This document shows positions 12,501 through 37,523 of a stretch of DNA of 64,000 nucleotides, one piece after another. The DNA is taken from positions 3,729,616 to 3,793,615 of the forward strand of contig JACAXG010000070.1 of the NCBI GenBank assembly GCA_018881555.1, written 5' to 3'. Under the pieces are notes generated by a model. The model had not been told where the DNA came from and did not search any database. It saw only the letters and a list, made by a program, of their open reading frames with translations. Positions within the stretch are counted from its first letter, which is position 1. Each line of letters starts with the position of its first letter. The translations under genes were made by a program, and so were the position numbers. Origin of the DNA: Amblyornis subalaris (lineage: Eukaryota > Chordata > Aves > Passeriformes > Ptilonorhynchidae).

Positions 12501-15145
12501 GGTAAATTGATTTTTATTGCCTTCCCCTTGACTGAAATGTGACAAATCCTATTCAAGGAGAGAACCTGTGCAGCAATTCTGCTGATTAGATTAGTTGTAG
12601 TCATCTGTTGATTTCTATCCCTTGCTGCCACCATCCAGCAGGGACAGAGAAGCTACCCGGGGGTTGGTTCTTCAACATAATGTCTCTCTCTGTGTTCTGA
12701 AGTGATTATCTGTCCTGTGCTTGTCCAGACCCTATGGACCTGGATATTTAGTCATATTCAATGTTGAAACTGAGAGTAGAACAGATACCAGTCCTGGTCT
12801 TTTCACTTGTGTTTTTTGTTTTCTGGGCATTTTATCAAATGGCTTTGACTTTGTCCTACCTGCTTGTTTTCCCCTGCCTTAGTAGCAGTGAGAACCCACC
12901 TCATACCATGTCTTTGCTTTACTGACTACTTCAGGTTCTTGTGCATTTGAGAGCTTAGATTCTTAGATTCGCATGGTTACTGGGTTGATGGAAGTTTTCC
13001 TTCCAGCAATTATTTTTTTTAAATGAATGATGGATCATATAAATTGCTAAGATCATGACCCTTCCCTCTTTAAGTAAAACTTTCCAGGGCTTGCATCCAG
13101 TTAGGAGATGACCCTCTTTTCCTGTACCAAAAAAANCCCTCTATCCCAAACCCAAAACTCAAAAGGGGGAATGAAAAAAAAAGCAAGCCTTTTCATGTTT
13201 TCTTCACTTTTTGAGAAACATGGAATCGTATTACACTAACCTGTAACTCATTTCCTTGGACTGAGTAAACGTAACTCAAGAGCTGCATGCTCAGGAAGTA
13301 AAAAGTTAGTGACAAAATAGACATGGTTTGGTGTACTACATGGTTAAATTACTTTCAACTATATAGAGATTTTTTTAAAAATTGGCTTTTCTCAGTTATA
13401 ACAACCCTCTGATCCAACATTTTGCAATGAATAAGCCTACTTTAAGTTATTTTTGAAATTGTCAAAGAGGCAGAGTAGCAGTCCACACTGCAAATGTGTA
13501 CTGCATTTTTCAGAGGTCTGCAAAGTAAGAAGTACCACAAGAGATCACCAAAATAAATCAGCTACATGAACTCATGTTCAATATTTCTGTATCTAGGCAT
13601 TCTGTTACCTTTTTTTGCCACTTAGGTGCAGAAGGTGCCTTATACTGCTCAAAGTATTCAAACTTCAGAAGATTTAATTTAGTTTTTTAGACTATTTTCT
13701 CATGGGCTGAAGTAGACGAGAATATGATTGCACAGAGTTCAGATAGCTTTGATATATTTACACAGATGTACAGTAATACCTGAAAATAATCACCTGTCCA
13801 ATTTTTTAGAATTTTCATTGTATTCTATTTCAAAAGTTGCATGTAAAACAAACATTTCTCACAAATGTTAAAGTGACAGGAGAACACAAGATGCTTTTCT
13901 TTCATCTTGAGCTACCAAAATCAGATTGAATTTGATTTTCAGGCTATCCTGTAATAGTAAAAGTTTACAAATTTTCATTGCTGTGGATACATCTTTCTGT
14001 TATAACTTTATAATAAGGATGTAAATATTGTCTGAGGCTCCAAAATGTTTGCTTTAGGAAAATGTTAAAATACAGGCCAAATCTGACATGCCTACAACTC
14101 CATGGCTTACCTTCTTTTTGAATCTCTTTGCTCAGGATAGAACTCTGTAGGGAATAAGTTTGGAGCGGTAAAATAATGACTTGTTTTCTCTCAGTTCATT
14201 TTCTACCAGCTTGATATTTTTATTTTTTTCTTAAAATGCTCTGATATTTTTCTCACCAGTGGAAACCATAATTCTGTCAGTTGCTTTTGAATACTGTTCT
14301 GGCTTCCATCAATGTCATTCCAGGCTTTCTTTTTGCCAGTGTTACACTACATTTATTGAATAATTTCAGTATGGCATGTAAAAGCACAGGGTTCTTAAAG
14401 TGGTATTTTTTTGGTGCCTAAACTGTTGTCTTGCTTCTGACTCTCATTTTATTTTTGATAGCACTTTGCCTTTAAAATTGTATTTAGATAAACTATAGTT
14501 TCTAAAGTGATCACTTTCCTAGTATGATTATTTCTGTTGTAGTCTGTATTAAAAACAGCAGGTGGGTGGTGTTTTGGAGGTTTTTTGGGTCAAATTGCGA
14601 ATGGTTCTCACATGACTGAATGGTGTGTGCTGGAGCATTGCTCCCACACACCACCTGATCTTCTGTTTATATCTCCCGTGTTGCAGTCGGAGCACATGGA
14701 AACCCCAACATACCTTCGTCTTAAGCATCACTTCCCACCACCCTTCTCCATCAAAAAGTATCCAACAAATGACAGGGAGAAAATTGAATTTGGGTTATTG
14801 CTCTGTTTTCTGTGGTCAGCTGTCTGCAGAGAAGAACCCTTGCAGCCATTTTTGTAGGGGAAGGAAGAGAGGAACCAGAGAGGATTAAAAATCACATGTG
14901 TGTGTCAGGAGTTGTAGCAGTTCATTTCAGCATGAGGTGGTTTAGTTCAACCCAAAGTAGAAGTCTGTTTTAGTGTGATTTTTGCCTCTTTCAGTAACAT
15001 GGTGTAAATTTCCATTGCTGAACACTGCAAAAGTTGGTCACACCTTGTAAAAACTGTATCAAACACTTAAGTCATGAGGTATTCCCTCCTGGGATCATGT
15101 GTGACAAAAACCAGTGATAACAATCTGGAAAAATTCTGGGGTTTT
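9573..15145 (+). other. SLC30A6 3' UTR and gene-free interval before QPCT
   Basis: No coding exon was recognised. The proximal part must hold the SLC30A6 3' UTR. Candidate AATAAA hexamers on the plus strand are at 9571-9576 (overlapping the stop), 10268-10273, 11994-11999 and 13552-13557. An imperfect AT-rich hairpin lies near 11733-11758. I cannot tell from sequence alone which poly(A) site is used. The open frames present are short and match nothing I know. Confidence 0.55.
10268..10273 (+). terminator. Candidate SLC30A6 poly(A) signal
   Basis: Canonical AATAAA about 700 bases after the stop codon, inside AT-rich sequence. It is one of several candidates; transcript 3' ends would decide between them. 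Confidence 0.35.
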
Positions 15146-15151
15146 TTTATT
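15146..15151 (-). terminator. Candidate QPCT poly(A) signal
   Basis: TTTATT on the plus strand, AATAAA on the minus strand, about 235 bases downstream of the QPCT stop codon. It is the first canonical hexamer I see after the stop, giving a short 3' UTR. Confidence 0.5.
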
Positions 15152-15385
15152 CAGAGATAAGACATGGAAAGATCGAATTCTTTCCAGGCTGAACTAGTTC
15201 TTATTTAATAGTATCTTATTTGGCTACGTGGACCTTTGGGCCAGGAACATCTGAATCAATAGTCAGTCTAGCAAGAGCTATCATATTTTTCTTCACCTTA
15301 GTACTTCTCCAATGCAATTAAATAGCAAATGTGAAGGTGGACAAACAGTATTTGGATGGAGTACAATTTGTTGATGTTTTGTCTG

Positions 15386-27540
<12,155 letters not shown>

Positions 27541-27627
27541 CCCCTCCCTCCGCCGCTCGGAGTCCCGGGGGTGCAAAGGCGAGAGCCGGGACTGTGCCGG
27601 CGGAGGTGGAGGCGGAGGAGGGTCAGA

Positions 27628-27658
27628 GGGACGGAGGGAAGGAGGGACGGAGGGAGGG
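27628..27658 (+). promoter_or_regulatory. G-quadruplex-capable tract in QPCT 5' region
   Basis: Plus strand shows five GGG runs separated by spacers of 5, 5, 5 and 1 bases. It lies 90-120 bases upstream of the QPCT start codon and is C-rich on the coding (minus) strand. It meets the usual G3+N1-7 pattern. Confidence 0.65.
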
Positions 27659-28120
27659 AGGAGGCTGCCGCAGGAGCGGTGCTGGCTGCTGGAGCCGCAG
27701 CCCTGGCAGCCTCTCCCAGCCCGTGTTCCCTCCGAAACGAGCCTCGTCCNCGGCAGCACGTCAGCAGTGCCAAGGTCTGCCTGCGGCCCCCGGGCCCCGC
27801 TTCCCGCTCCCCCCTCCCCCGGCCGCCGTGCCGCGGGGGACGGCGCAGGCACTCGTGATTCCCACCGTGGGAAAAGCCGGAGCCTGCGGCTTTCCCCTGA
27901 AAGCTGGTTTTGTGTTCCGAGGGGCAGTTCCGGGATGGGCTGAGGCTCGGAGCCCCGCGTGATCCCACCGCGCTCGGGCACCGGTGGGAGCTCCGGGCGC
28001 TGGAATGAGGGAGGGCTCTGCGGCGCGGCCCCCGGCTCTCCCGCTGGGAACCGGCCGCGATCAGCGCTCGTGGCTGATGGCCACCTCGGAACGGATATTC
28101 GGGAAGGGTCTGACACAGCA

Positions 28121-31100
28121 AAGACCTACAGAATTGCAAAGGGGGTTAATTTACTATTTTACAAGCTCTTCTGATNATCTTTTTAAGGCCTAAAACAACA
28201 ATACCTGCTAAAATGAAAATCCACTCTTCAGGCATTTTAAATTCTGTAATTATACTATCAACTACCAATGAAGCAAAACCTGTCATGATGTGGTATTTTG
28301 CAGTACACCAATTAAAATTATTAAACCAAAGATACAAGTTCCTGAGCCCATGGTCCCTTCTTTAGGCCATTTGACATCACTATTCCTGCCCTAGGATGTT
28401 GTAGAAAACATCTGACTATTCCTCGTCACAGATACTCCATTTAAAGTCTCCGATATTTACATATTTCTTAAAGTTCAGGTTTAATGTAAAACAAAAATTA
28501 AAAGAAAAAAAAAGGAAGAAAGGAAGAAGGGAAGCAGCATGAGTAATCATTTTGCTGCTCTTTGGCCTTGTATACTATAGCTTTGCAAGCATTCAAAGTG
28601 TCTGCAAGGGTGATATTAGAGAAATGGAGCAATTTGTGATTTGCCGATTGTTGACCTAGATTTCACAGATTTCCTAGAAAAGCTGGTGGATCTGCCACCC
28701 AGCATACAGATGGCATCTCTGGTGGTGATAGCTTTACTACAGATTCAGCATCGTTCTAGCTGACACTCAAAATGTGGCTGTGTCCAATTTTTTTCTTATA
28801 TGGGAAAACAAAGAGTTAATTTAAATTGGTGCCTTTTTTTTTTCAGTTGCAAAGGTCCGAACATTGCTTTGTTAGGAAATTGTTCCAAATGCAAAGCCAA
28901 GTCACTGGTTAATAAGGAGAAATGGGCAATCTTTTGATTACCAAGAAAAATCAGCATGGTTGACAGATTTTTAGACAAAAGCCCCAGCATGTCAGCAGAG
29001 ATCAAGTCCCGGGAAATTAGTCTAAATCCAACTACCAAGATGATGGTGACCCCAACAGAACTACAGAATGGAACAAAAATCTGTTGCCCCTCCACGAGAT
29101 TTCCTGTGGTTGACTATATAATCCACATGCTGGACAGAATTTCTGGGTGATGTGCCAGGGTTCTCATACCATTTAGCAGAAAAGGAAATAAATACAATAG
29201 CTACAGGAGAAATCTGACACGAATATAAGCTTGAGTCAGGACTAGCTAACACTGCTTTTCCCTAAGGGATTGTGGTTGCACCNAGGGTTACAATTATTTG
29301 ATAGATTACAAATTTGGCAAGTGTAAAGTCGGATTAAGGCCGTGTTAATATCACCTACATAGGAAACAGACATAAAAATGTAAGTGCTGGACCAGATATG
29401 TAGAGAGATTGAACAGGATTTTTTTAAAGGCATTACTTTCAAAATTTGAACTGGAGATGTCCTTTCCCATAACCACCCCTGAAAGTTGTATGTCTAATAA
29501 TATAAAGAAGACAGAGGGGAAAAAAAAAAAAGAATCCATGTAACAGAAATCAAAACACTTCACAGCTGAAAATAGAATTATGTAACTATTTTAAAGAATA
29601 ATATGCAAATTTTAAAAAAATAATTAATCCAAGGTGATGGACATTTTATTTTTCCAGGGATTTTTAAAAGAAAAACATGTCGTTTAGTCCTACTCCATAC
29701 CACTTAATTGAAAATGTGTCAACAAATTGCTCAGTGGTCAGCTGTTCTATTTTATACATTTTAAATAGCTGGACTATTACCCTGAAAAATCAAATAGATG
29801 TAATCAGATGTCATCTAGAGGGGAAGGAAAAAAAAGGTAGTTTGTTTGAAGAAAAGCATAGACAACCTCTGACAGTATAATCTGTACATCGTCCCTTCCC
29901 GTGCCCAGGAAGTGACAGTTGGTGTGACAGTGCCATCTACTGAAGTCCCGATGGACAGAGTGTAGAGGCACCGCTGTCAAAACCTTTTCCTTCTGCTGAC
30001 CATCCAACATATCAGCACTTCTGCCCAAACCGCCTCTGGGAAGCTGAGGCCGTGTGCTCCGTCATTACCTTGGCTTTAGCTCTGGAGAAAAGCACTGCCC
30101 AGTGCTGCGGATTTAATGCACGCCAGTTTTCTCCAGAAGGGGAACTCCTGCACCTTCCACCGTCACAAACACAGTTTTGATGCTCAGCTCTTCCAATACA
30201 GTTTTGATGCAGGCCCGTAGCAGGGAGAGCAGAGTATGGTTTGTTGTGGTTTGAATCCACCTAACAAAAGGTAATTTTCAAGGCCAGGTTGGATGGGGCT
30301 CGGAGCAACCCAGTCTAGTGGAAGGTGTCCCTGCCCACAGCAGGGGGGTTGGAACCAGATGGTCTTTAAGATCCCTTCCAACCCAAATCACTCTATGATT
30401 CTGCAATTTTGAGCCTGAGCTACTGCTAATTTGCCAACAGCAGTAAGCTAGCAGATGCAGTCTGAGATTTCCGGTGTTCAGCAGCCTGGGCTGCTGCAGA
30501 CTCAGGAATCCATAGGTGGCATTTACAGCCCAGAGGGAAAAGGTGGTGGGGCTGATGTTCACAGGGAAGCACAGGGGCCTGCAGGTGCCCAGTGCTCACG
30601 TGCATCTTGTGGGCTTGAGCTGCTGCTCTTCATCCCGGTTAACTTATCCACCACTCATCTCTCCGGGACTGGGAACAGCCTTTATCAGGCTGTGGAAGCA
30701 CCCCACTTGGTGGTTCAGGTTTAAGAGACTGTTTCCATGGGCTTATGTTTTTACAGACAAAGTTTCAACAAGTGAGATGTGTGAAATGTGTTAGGTTAAC
30801 CCTAAACACTTATTTGGGGAAATTACTTTATTTCAGAGTTGATACAGTACAATTATATACATGATCTGAATGAGGCTTACCATCTGGCAGACACAAGGAT
30901 CCGTGAGGTCATTCCTTAAACTAGTGAAGGGCAAGTGAATTCCAAAAGTCAACTACCTATAATTTATAATACAAATATGTATTTTGTTTAATAAGAATAA
31001 GAAAAAAAAATGTTAAAAATATGTGTTTATACCAAGGCAAATTCTGATTACATGTTTTTTAAGTCTATACTAAACTTTTCACTGTTTTTTTTGAGGTGGA

Positions 31101-33300
31101 TTTTGGGACAAAGTTCAGCTAAGGGCTCAAACCAAGATGATGAGGTAATTCAGAGACATACCCGTGTTTCAGAATTTTATCCAAACCAAACCCGAACTGC
31201 TAACTTTTATTCAGTTCCCTTATGGGAGAGGCTGAGTTGAGAGGGTGGGAGACAAAAGGGACAATAAACAGAAAAAAAAAAGACAAGAAAAGCATTTCTA
31301 TATTTTGTCCATAGAGATATTACTTCCTCTTTTTGCAGGTATTTCTTGCAGATTTTGCAGATCCTGAATGGGGGCATTTGCTATGAAACATCCATGTCAA
31401 AAGCAGTGAAAAATAATCACGGCAGCATGTGCTTATGGAATTTCTCAGACAAATGCACCAGTAAAGTCTCCCAAGACATTGCCTTCCTTGTAACCCAGTT
31501 AGAAGATATGAAAATATTCCAAACATCAGATTGGTGAATAGAAATGAATGTATTATGTATCCATTTTCAGATACAAAATATCCAAATGCTATTTGCAAAC
31601 TGGAAAAACTTGATGCATTTTTAGAGTTATAAAACAGTTCCAAATGCAGTTTGTTTATATAGACCTTATGGTCCATACAGAATGAAAACCAGTTTTTTTG
31701 TTTATAAAAGCAAACAAATACAATAAAAGTTACCCGTTTCCTGGTGTCTTGTAGATGTAAGAGAGAGCGNTTTGTAAAGCACAGCTGGATTCAGTGGGGA
31801 AAGCTGAGCTGTGAAAACAAGCTAACCATCTGAGGGAATGATGTGGGCTCAGAAAAAAAAAGGAAGAACACTGATGAAATCCACAGGAAATCACTAATTA
31901 TGGTAGTCATAAAAATAACAAACCAGAATGCTTGCCCTGTCAATTACTGCAGCCAGGGCTAATGCTGTCATGATGCTGCTCTACAGTCACCCAAAGTCCG
32001 CTGTGCATATGCACAGATCTGTGTGCTGCTCCTTACATAGGTGCTGAATGCAGAGCTGCTTTCAGATGTGTTTTACACGGAGATCTTTACAAACAGAACA
32101 GGGTTTGGATGCTTCAAGGATATTTGTTTAATAGAAAGTAACACTGAACAAATACAGCAGTTTGGTTTATTTTGGCTGATGCTGTCCTGTGTTCTGAAAT
32201 AAATTGATTTTAACTAATCCATCTTCTGATTTATGAAAAAGCAGCTATAACAGTTTAGGACAGCAAATTAAATGGCACCAACCCTATTGGATGGTATAAC
32301 GCTGAGCTTCTTTACAAAGAAATAACACCATTGCCCAGTGGCTGTGGTAATACCTAATATCCATCTGGTGTCGTCCATAAGCAGCTATTTTTAGGGCTGC
32401 TGCTCAGAATGTGAGAAGCTCGCTGCACTTTAAATACAGTAGAGTATGACTCCTTGCTGTGCTAGGCATCAGAAATCATGTTTATGGAGGCAAGCTCTGT
32501 GTTTACAGTGGTGGCGTGTGGGAGTCCCACTTTAGAGGAAATAGGAAACGAAGATTGCTCAGTTATCTGGTGCAGAGCTTTGGCAAGAACATCCTCTATT
32601 CATGGAATAGTCTTCATTAAAAAGTCCCAGGGTGGTTTTTGGCATTCAAAACCAGTTAAAAGCAGAATCAACCATNAACTGCTACAGTTTTAGTTTAAAG
32701 TACTTCCAGATTTTGACAAGAAGCTGCAGGCTAATTATTTATCAAATAAAATGGCTCCAGTCAGAGCACAGAGCTGGTTACACTTTCTATCAGCTGCACT
32801 GTGTAAAGGTTTGATGCAAAATAGGGTGAAGAAAGCGGAAAGACTCCCCTCAGCTTCAGTGGGTTTTAGGCCAGGCCTCAGGAGCGTAAGATGAAGGAAA
32901 TGAGAAACGTACGTTACAAACAGAGCTAAAAATGACAAGGCACTAATCTGCTTCTCCATCTGTGTCTTGCTGAGCTGAGGATTAGAAGCCTTTGAATTTC
33001 TGTTGACAGTTTGCCTTTTCAGGGTGTTTTCGATCTGGTATATAATTTGAACTTCAGCAACTTCCTCTGGTAGTGGATATTATTTTAAGACTTGTACACA
33101 GAAATTGAATCCAAATTCAAGAAGGAAGATTACAGGTTGGCTCTTAACAGGGAGCTTTTGGGCTGGAGGGAGGTTACAGATGCAGTTTTGCCTTGCGATC
33201 AGTTCTATGTGGTACTTTAGCTCGCTGTATTTGCTAAATATCTTGCGTGGTGAGATTTGCTGCTGAAGCAAGTGTGGCATCATTAACGCAGGGCAAGAAG
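28121..33300. other. Intergenic interval between QPCT and PRKD3 promoters
   Basis: AT-rich with no recognised gene. It contains one CR1 tail (30272-30402). Several short open frames with hydrophobic minus-strand peptides occur at 28.15-29.56 kb and 31.32-31.68 kb, but I do not recognise them. The rest, including 31.9-32.8 kb, looks like unique non-repetitive sequence and may hold enhancers. Confidence 0.6.
30272..30402 (+). mobile_element. CR1 retrotransposon 3' end fragment
   Basis: Runs from AAGGCCAGGTTGGATGGGGC through GAGCAACCCAGTCTAGTGGA and GTTGGAACCAGATGGTCTTT to TCTATGATTCTGC, matching the remembered avian CR1 3' UTR with its short terminal ATTCTATG-type repeat. It is 5'-truncated, as most CR1 copies are. 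Confidence 0.9.
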
Positions 33301-33875
33301 ACGCGATTTGGGTGAGTCGAAATATTAGAAGGGGGGGCTGAAACGCAGTAGGAGCCGGGGACAGTCATGTCAGAAAGGGCCCGGAGAGCTTCTGAATTCT
33401 TGCTGAGCTGCACGCACATCCGCGGGGGCTACCGGGAGGAGCACGGGGACGCTGAAAGCCCTTTCCAGCTCCCAGGTCAGCGCGGCCACGGAAAAGACCA
33501 GCGCGATGCTGTGACACACTAGGTCAAGTATTTCCTGTGCAGCGATGGAGGGCCTGTCTGGCCCTGGGGACATCCTCGCGGGGCTGCGCCACCCCGTCCC
33601 GGTAAGGTGAACCGGCAGCGGCGCGGATGGAGATGGGCTGTGGCCGCCCAGGCCGGGCGGGGGGCAGCGGGCAGGCGCGGGGCGCATCCCGAGGTGCCGC
33701 GGGCAGGGCGGAGGGGCTGCTCAAACCCGCGGCGGGCGCTGGCACCGCAGCCGGCGGGTGCGAGCTGGCGCGGACCCAGGGTTTGGCACGGCTGGAGCGG
33801 CGAGGCCGGGCGGCGGCGGGGCGGCAGCTGCAGCACGGAGCGCAGGGCCCCGCTGCCGGCGCCGTCCCGCTCGGT

Positions 33876-33910
33876 TCGGTCCCGTCCCGTCCCGTCCCGT
33901 CCCGTCCCGC
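33876..33910 (-). repeat. (CCCGT)n pentamer array, G-quadruplex-capable on minus strand
   Basis: About six tandem CCCGT units. The minus strand reads GGGAC repeated, i.e. GGG runs with two-base spacers, a strong G-quadruplex pattern inside the PRKD3 CpG island. Confidence 0.85.
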
Positions 33911-34081
33911 TGTAGCGGTTCTGGGTAGCGCCCGCCACGGCCAAGAAAAACTAACGGAAACTCTTTCGGGGAGCCCTGCGCGTGCGCAGCCGCGCGCGCT
34001 GAGTCCCCCCGCCCGCGCGGGGCACGCCGGGGCTCGTGGTTCGGCCGGGCCGGGCGGCCCTCGGCAGAGCGCGGCCGCGGG

Positions 34082-34100
34082 ACTACAGCTCCCGGCAGCC
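34082..34100 (+). promoter_or_regulatory. ZNF143/THAP11-type promoter element
   Basis: ACTACAGCTCCCGGCAGCC closely follows the known ACTACAATTCCCAGCATGC-type element found near many vertebrate CpG-island start sites. It is about 110 bases upstream of the donor at 34209/34210, so a start site just downstream is likely. Confidence 0.6.
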
Positions 34101-34167
34101 CCCGCGGCGCAGCCCCGTCCCGTCCCGGGCGGCTCTGGTGCGTGTGCGGGGAGCCGCGGGGTTGGAG

Positions 34168-34209
34168 ATGCGCGAGCGGCCGCTCCGGCCCGGGGCAGCG
34201 GGGCCGCAG
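34168..34209 (+). other. Upstream ATG in candidate PRKD3 exon 1 (start of predicted spliced uORF)
   Basis: ATG at 34168 with a purine at -3 runs 14 codons to the donor GCAG|GTGAGC. Joined to the acceptor before 37524 it would read ten further codons and stop at TAA 37554-37556, eleven bases-worth of leader before the main ATG. Inference from splice signals only. Confidence 0.35.
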
Positions 34210-37200
34210 GTGAGCCCGGCGGGACCGGGGGCGCCGTCGCAGCCGCTGTGGGCGGGAGCCGCCTCGGCGTCGCAGGGTGTGCGTGCCTGTGTGTATGTAC
34301 AGGGGTCGGGGCCGCCGCCGCCGCGCCGGGGAAGGGCGGGGGCGGACTCGGAAAGTTCTTGGCGCGGCGGCGGGAGCGGCCGCTGAGTCCGGCACGGGCC
34401 GTGCCCCGGGGGAGCGTCCGCCGCCCCCCGCGGGGGGAAGCGCCGCGGCGGCAGCTCCGCCCTGGGTGCCCCGGGGTGGGGGTGACGGGCCGAGGCCACA
34501 TCATCTCCGGAGATGGTGCCGGCGGGGGCGGGTCGCGCAGCGGGGATTTAAACCTGGGAGGGACGGACGGGACGGGCGGCTGCCAGCGCCAGCCCGGACG
34601 GGGCTGCGTGACCCGCGGCAGGCAGGACGCCTCCCGCCGTTGCCGCCCGCGATCCGTTGCGGGAGCTGCCGTCCCTCCCGGCGGGAGCGGCTCCCGCGGG
34701 GGTAAGAACAGCGCGAGGAGCCGCTTGGAGCGGGGCTCGACGTCCGCGTCTCGCCGCGCGGCGGGACAGGGGTGCGCGGGAGTGCCGGGTGTTGCGGAAG
34801 CTGCCCGAGAGCCGCTTGGCTGGGGGCAGCAGGAGCGGGAGGGTCAGCGCTTCTGGGCGAGAGCAGGCTGCGAGCTGGGCATCAGGGCAAGGGCGGAGGG
34901 GCTCCCCGCTTCTTGACGTGTAGGCGTTTNTTTGCAGAAATAAAAACACAGAATTGTCGACAATGTAAATTTCAATATGCACTGATTTTATTTGATGTTT
35001 GGAAGAACTCTCTCCTCACTACAAAGTGAGCAGTTTCTATGGCTTTCCTTTCACAGAAAGATCCATTCTTTCCTACCAAGTAGCAAAAATAAACTTCTTC
35101 AAAGGCTTATATGCAAATACACATGGTATGAAAAGGCTTTGTCAATGCAAATGCATCGTGCATTTGGTAAATATAATTAACGTTCTAATTGGGCAGCTGT
35201 AGGTGAGCATTCACAGTATGTTTTCACTAAGTTAAACTTGCTTAGTAGCCTCATTAATTCTTTCACATCATAAGGCTTTTCTGTTCTCTATTATGTTGGT
35301 TAGGCATTGTTTTTTGTAATTCAAATCCACCCGTAAGGCTTAGTATTTGCTGTCGCTGGTGTCTGTGAGAGGTGAGGGAGAGAAAAGCAATGTGTAGAAA
35401 ACAAGAAAAATCATCTTCAAGCAAACTTGAAGGCACTGTGAAGCTGCTTTCTTGGGAAAGGTGCTTAAACGTTACTGTTACAGTCCTTCCTCTTCCTATT
35501 TATTATCTTCATCTGTATCGTGTTTAATGTGTTTTTTAAGGAGGAAGTTTCTTTTCAGGTGTCATTGCTAAATGTCCAGCAAGTCTTGCATGTTTGAAGA
35601 CAACAGTTTCTAGATACCTGTGCTGAAAATCCAGAAGGTATCAATTTGTTCTGTCTTCCGGAGCCCCTGTTAGGAATTTTTATCACAGTACCAAGAGCTT
35701 ATTTTTCTTTCAGTACTGCAATTTGTGTGCCTCTCTTTCTTTATCTGCCTTTCAGAATGCAATGGCAGTGGGCTTTTGAGCTATTACACTGGTAAATACC
35801 AGGAGTGCGTAGTCTGTTAAATGGACTGTTTTACCAATTCTCAGCCTTATTTTTGGAAAGGGCAGCTTATATTGTGTGCAGTAAGCTGTGGTATTTCTCT
35901 TCTGAAATCTCATTTCAAGAGTAATACTCTCTCTGAGATTTTATTTTTTTTGTATGTAAGGGAAGGAAAAAGTATGTCAGCTTACTGATTTTAGTATCCT
36001 GTATAGATCAAGGCTCCTTAAAAACTGTTAGCAATATATAGTATCTATGTATTTGGGCAACTTCTGCATTCTCAGAAAACTTCTTGTAGCAGAAGTTGTG
36101 TGGGGCATCTAGAAATTATTCTTTTCAAACATTTCAATTGCTTATGAAATGCTTGAAATATTGGATCAGGTAGCATAGCATCTTGTAACAAGTGTCTTGA
36201 TCCTGTGCTCATGAAATTATTCATTTTCAGAGGTTGTAGCAGACTTGCTTTTTTAATCAGATGTGCGAGTAATAAATGATTTGATTTCTTTCCAAAGGAA
36301 CTGATGCTCAATTGTATGCTCTGCATATCTTCCTATAGTTAGAGTCTGTGCAAGGCATTCTTCAGTTTTCTTGAGTAACAGTATTAAAGTGGTATCCTGC
36401 ATACGTGCGGCTGCATAGAGTTTGAGTTTTTACCTTTCTCTTTTTTTGACATTTCGATGCATTTAATAAATATCCTTCCCTACCCACCGGCTTCTCAATA
36501 TAGATGTGCAGAGCAGACCTGTGTTCTACTGCTCCCTTCCCCTACCTTTTTTATTTTTTTCCTCTTAACTGCTAAGTGCTTTGCTCTCCTAAACTACCAC
36601 TAATGAGAAGTTGTGGTAACATACTGGTCAGTGTTAGATCTGATTTTTCTCCTGTGTCACTCAGTGGGAAAGCAGTTGAGTTAAGCTTTTGAGTGCAAAA
36701 TACTACTAAAGTAACACATTTGAGTAGAAGGANTTGGTGATCCTGCTGCTTCCAAGTAGAGTGGTTATGACATGGGTATGTGACTTTATGCATTTCGTGT
36801 GAAATAACTTTATCTTTTCCCCTACAGGCAGAGTGCAACGTTTCAAAATGCTGGAGATTATCTGGGTGAAGCTAGAGATTACATTTAATGTGATTGTGTC
36901 TTCAGACATTCTGTTCCTCCATTTCACGAGCTAAAATATTTTATAAAAATGAAAACAGATATCTTAATTAATCTCCAAGTTAACCATGTCCTGTGAATTC
37001 AGAGAAGACTTTCTGAAGGAGGAATAGATTCATCACATACATGGACTTCTGTTGTTGCTCAAGGATAAACTATTTTTTTTCATTGTAAAAGGCAATCTGC
37101 TTGAAGATGAGTCTGCATTTAAGAGATGATCTGTATGATTAGCTGAATGAGGATACTTTTAATGAATTACCAACATCTATTTCCATCTGTTTCTCCAGCT

Positions 37201-37523
37201 TTTGTTTTTTAATAAAAATGAAGGACAAGTATAAAACAGCAGAGCTGATGTGTTTCTGTGAGGCCTTTATGTAAGCCTCTGTTGTCTGGATGTGGTGCTA
37301 AAGGACAGGCAATCTGCTTTTGATCAGCTGATTGTAACTGCAGAAAGAGAACCTTTAATTTAAAGTAACTTGCAGCTGTAATTATTTTACTCTTTGGCTT
37401 TCACCGAATGAAAGGGAAATTTAAGTTTTACTGGTCAGGAGCATTTTACTGAACTAAGAAAGGGAAACTTACATTATCCTTGTTTTAATTTCAAACCAAG
37501 AACTGATAACGTATTTTTCTTAG

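Larger units (their letters stand above)
33300..34930 (+). promoter_or_regulatory. PRKD3: CpG island / PRKD3 promoter with candidate first exon(s)
   Basis: About 1.6 kb of very GC-rich, CpG-dense sequence upstream of the first PRKD3 coding exon and on its strand. Two good donors could end non-coding first exons: GCCGCAG|GTGAGC (exon end 34209) and CGCGGGG|GTAAGA (exon end 34701). A ZNF143-type element lies at 34082-34100. Long open frames on both strands here are a by-product of high GC content. Confidence 0.85.

Noticed and set aside
31320..31676. 118-codon minus-strand open frame in the intergenic interval
   Set aside because: No recognisable motif, no splice context and no promoter; most likely chance.
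33627..34916. 429-codon plus-strand open frame, and 326-codon minus-strand frame at 33524-34504
   Set aside because: Both lie in the CpG island, where stop codons are rare. Composition is Gly/Arg/Pro/Ala-rich without domain features, and both strands and several frames are open at once.
36829..36960. Possible extra PRKD3 leader exon after TTTTCCCCTACAG
   Set aside because: The acceptor is good, but no convincing downstream donor or other support was seen; left as unannotated.
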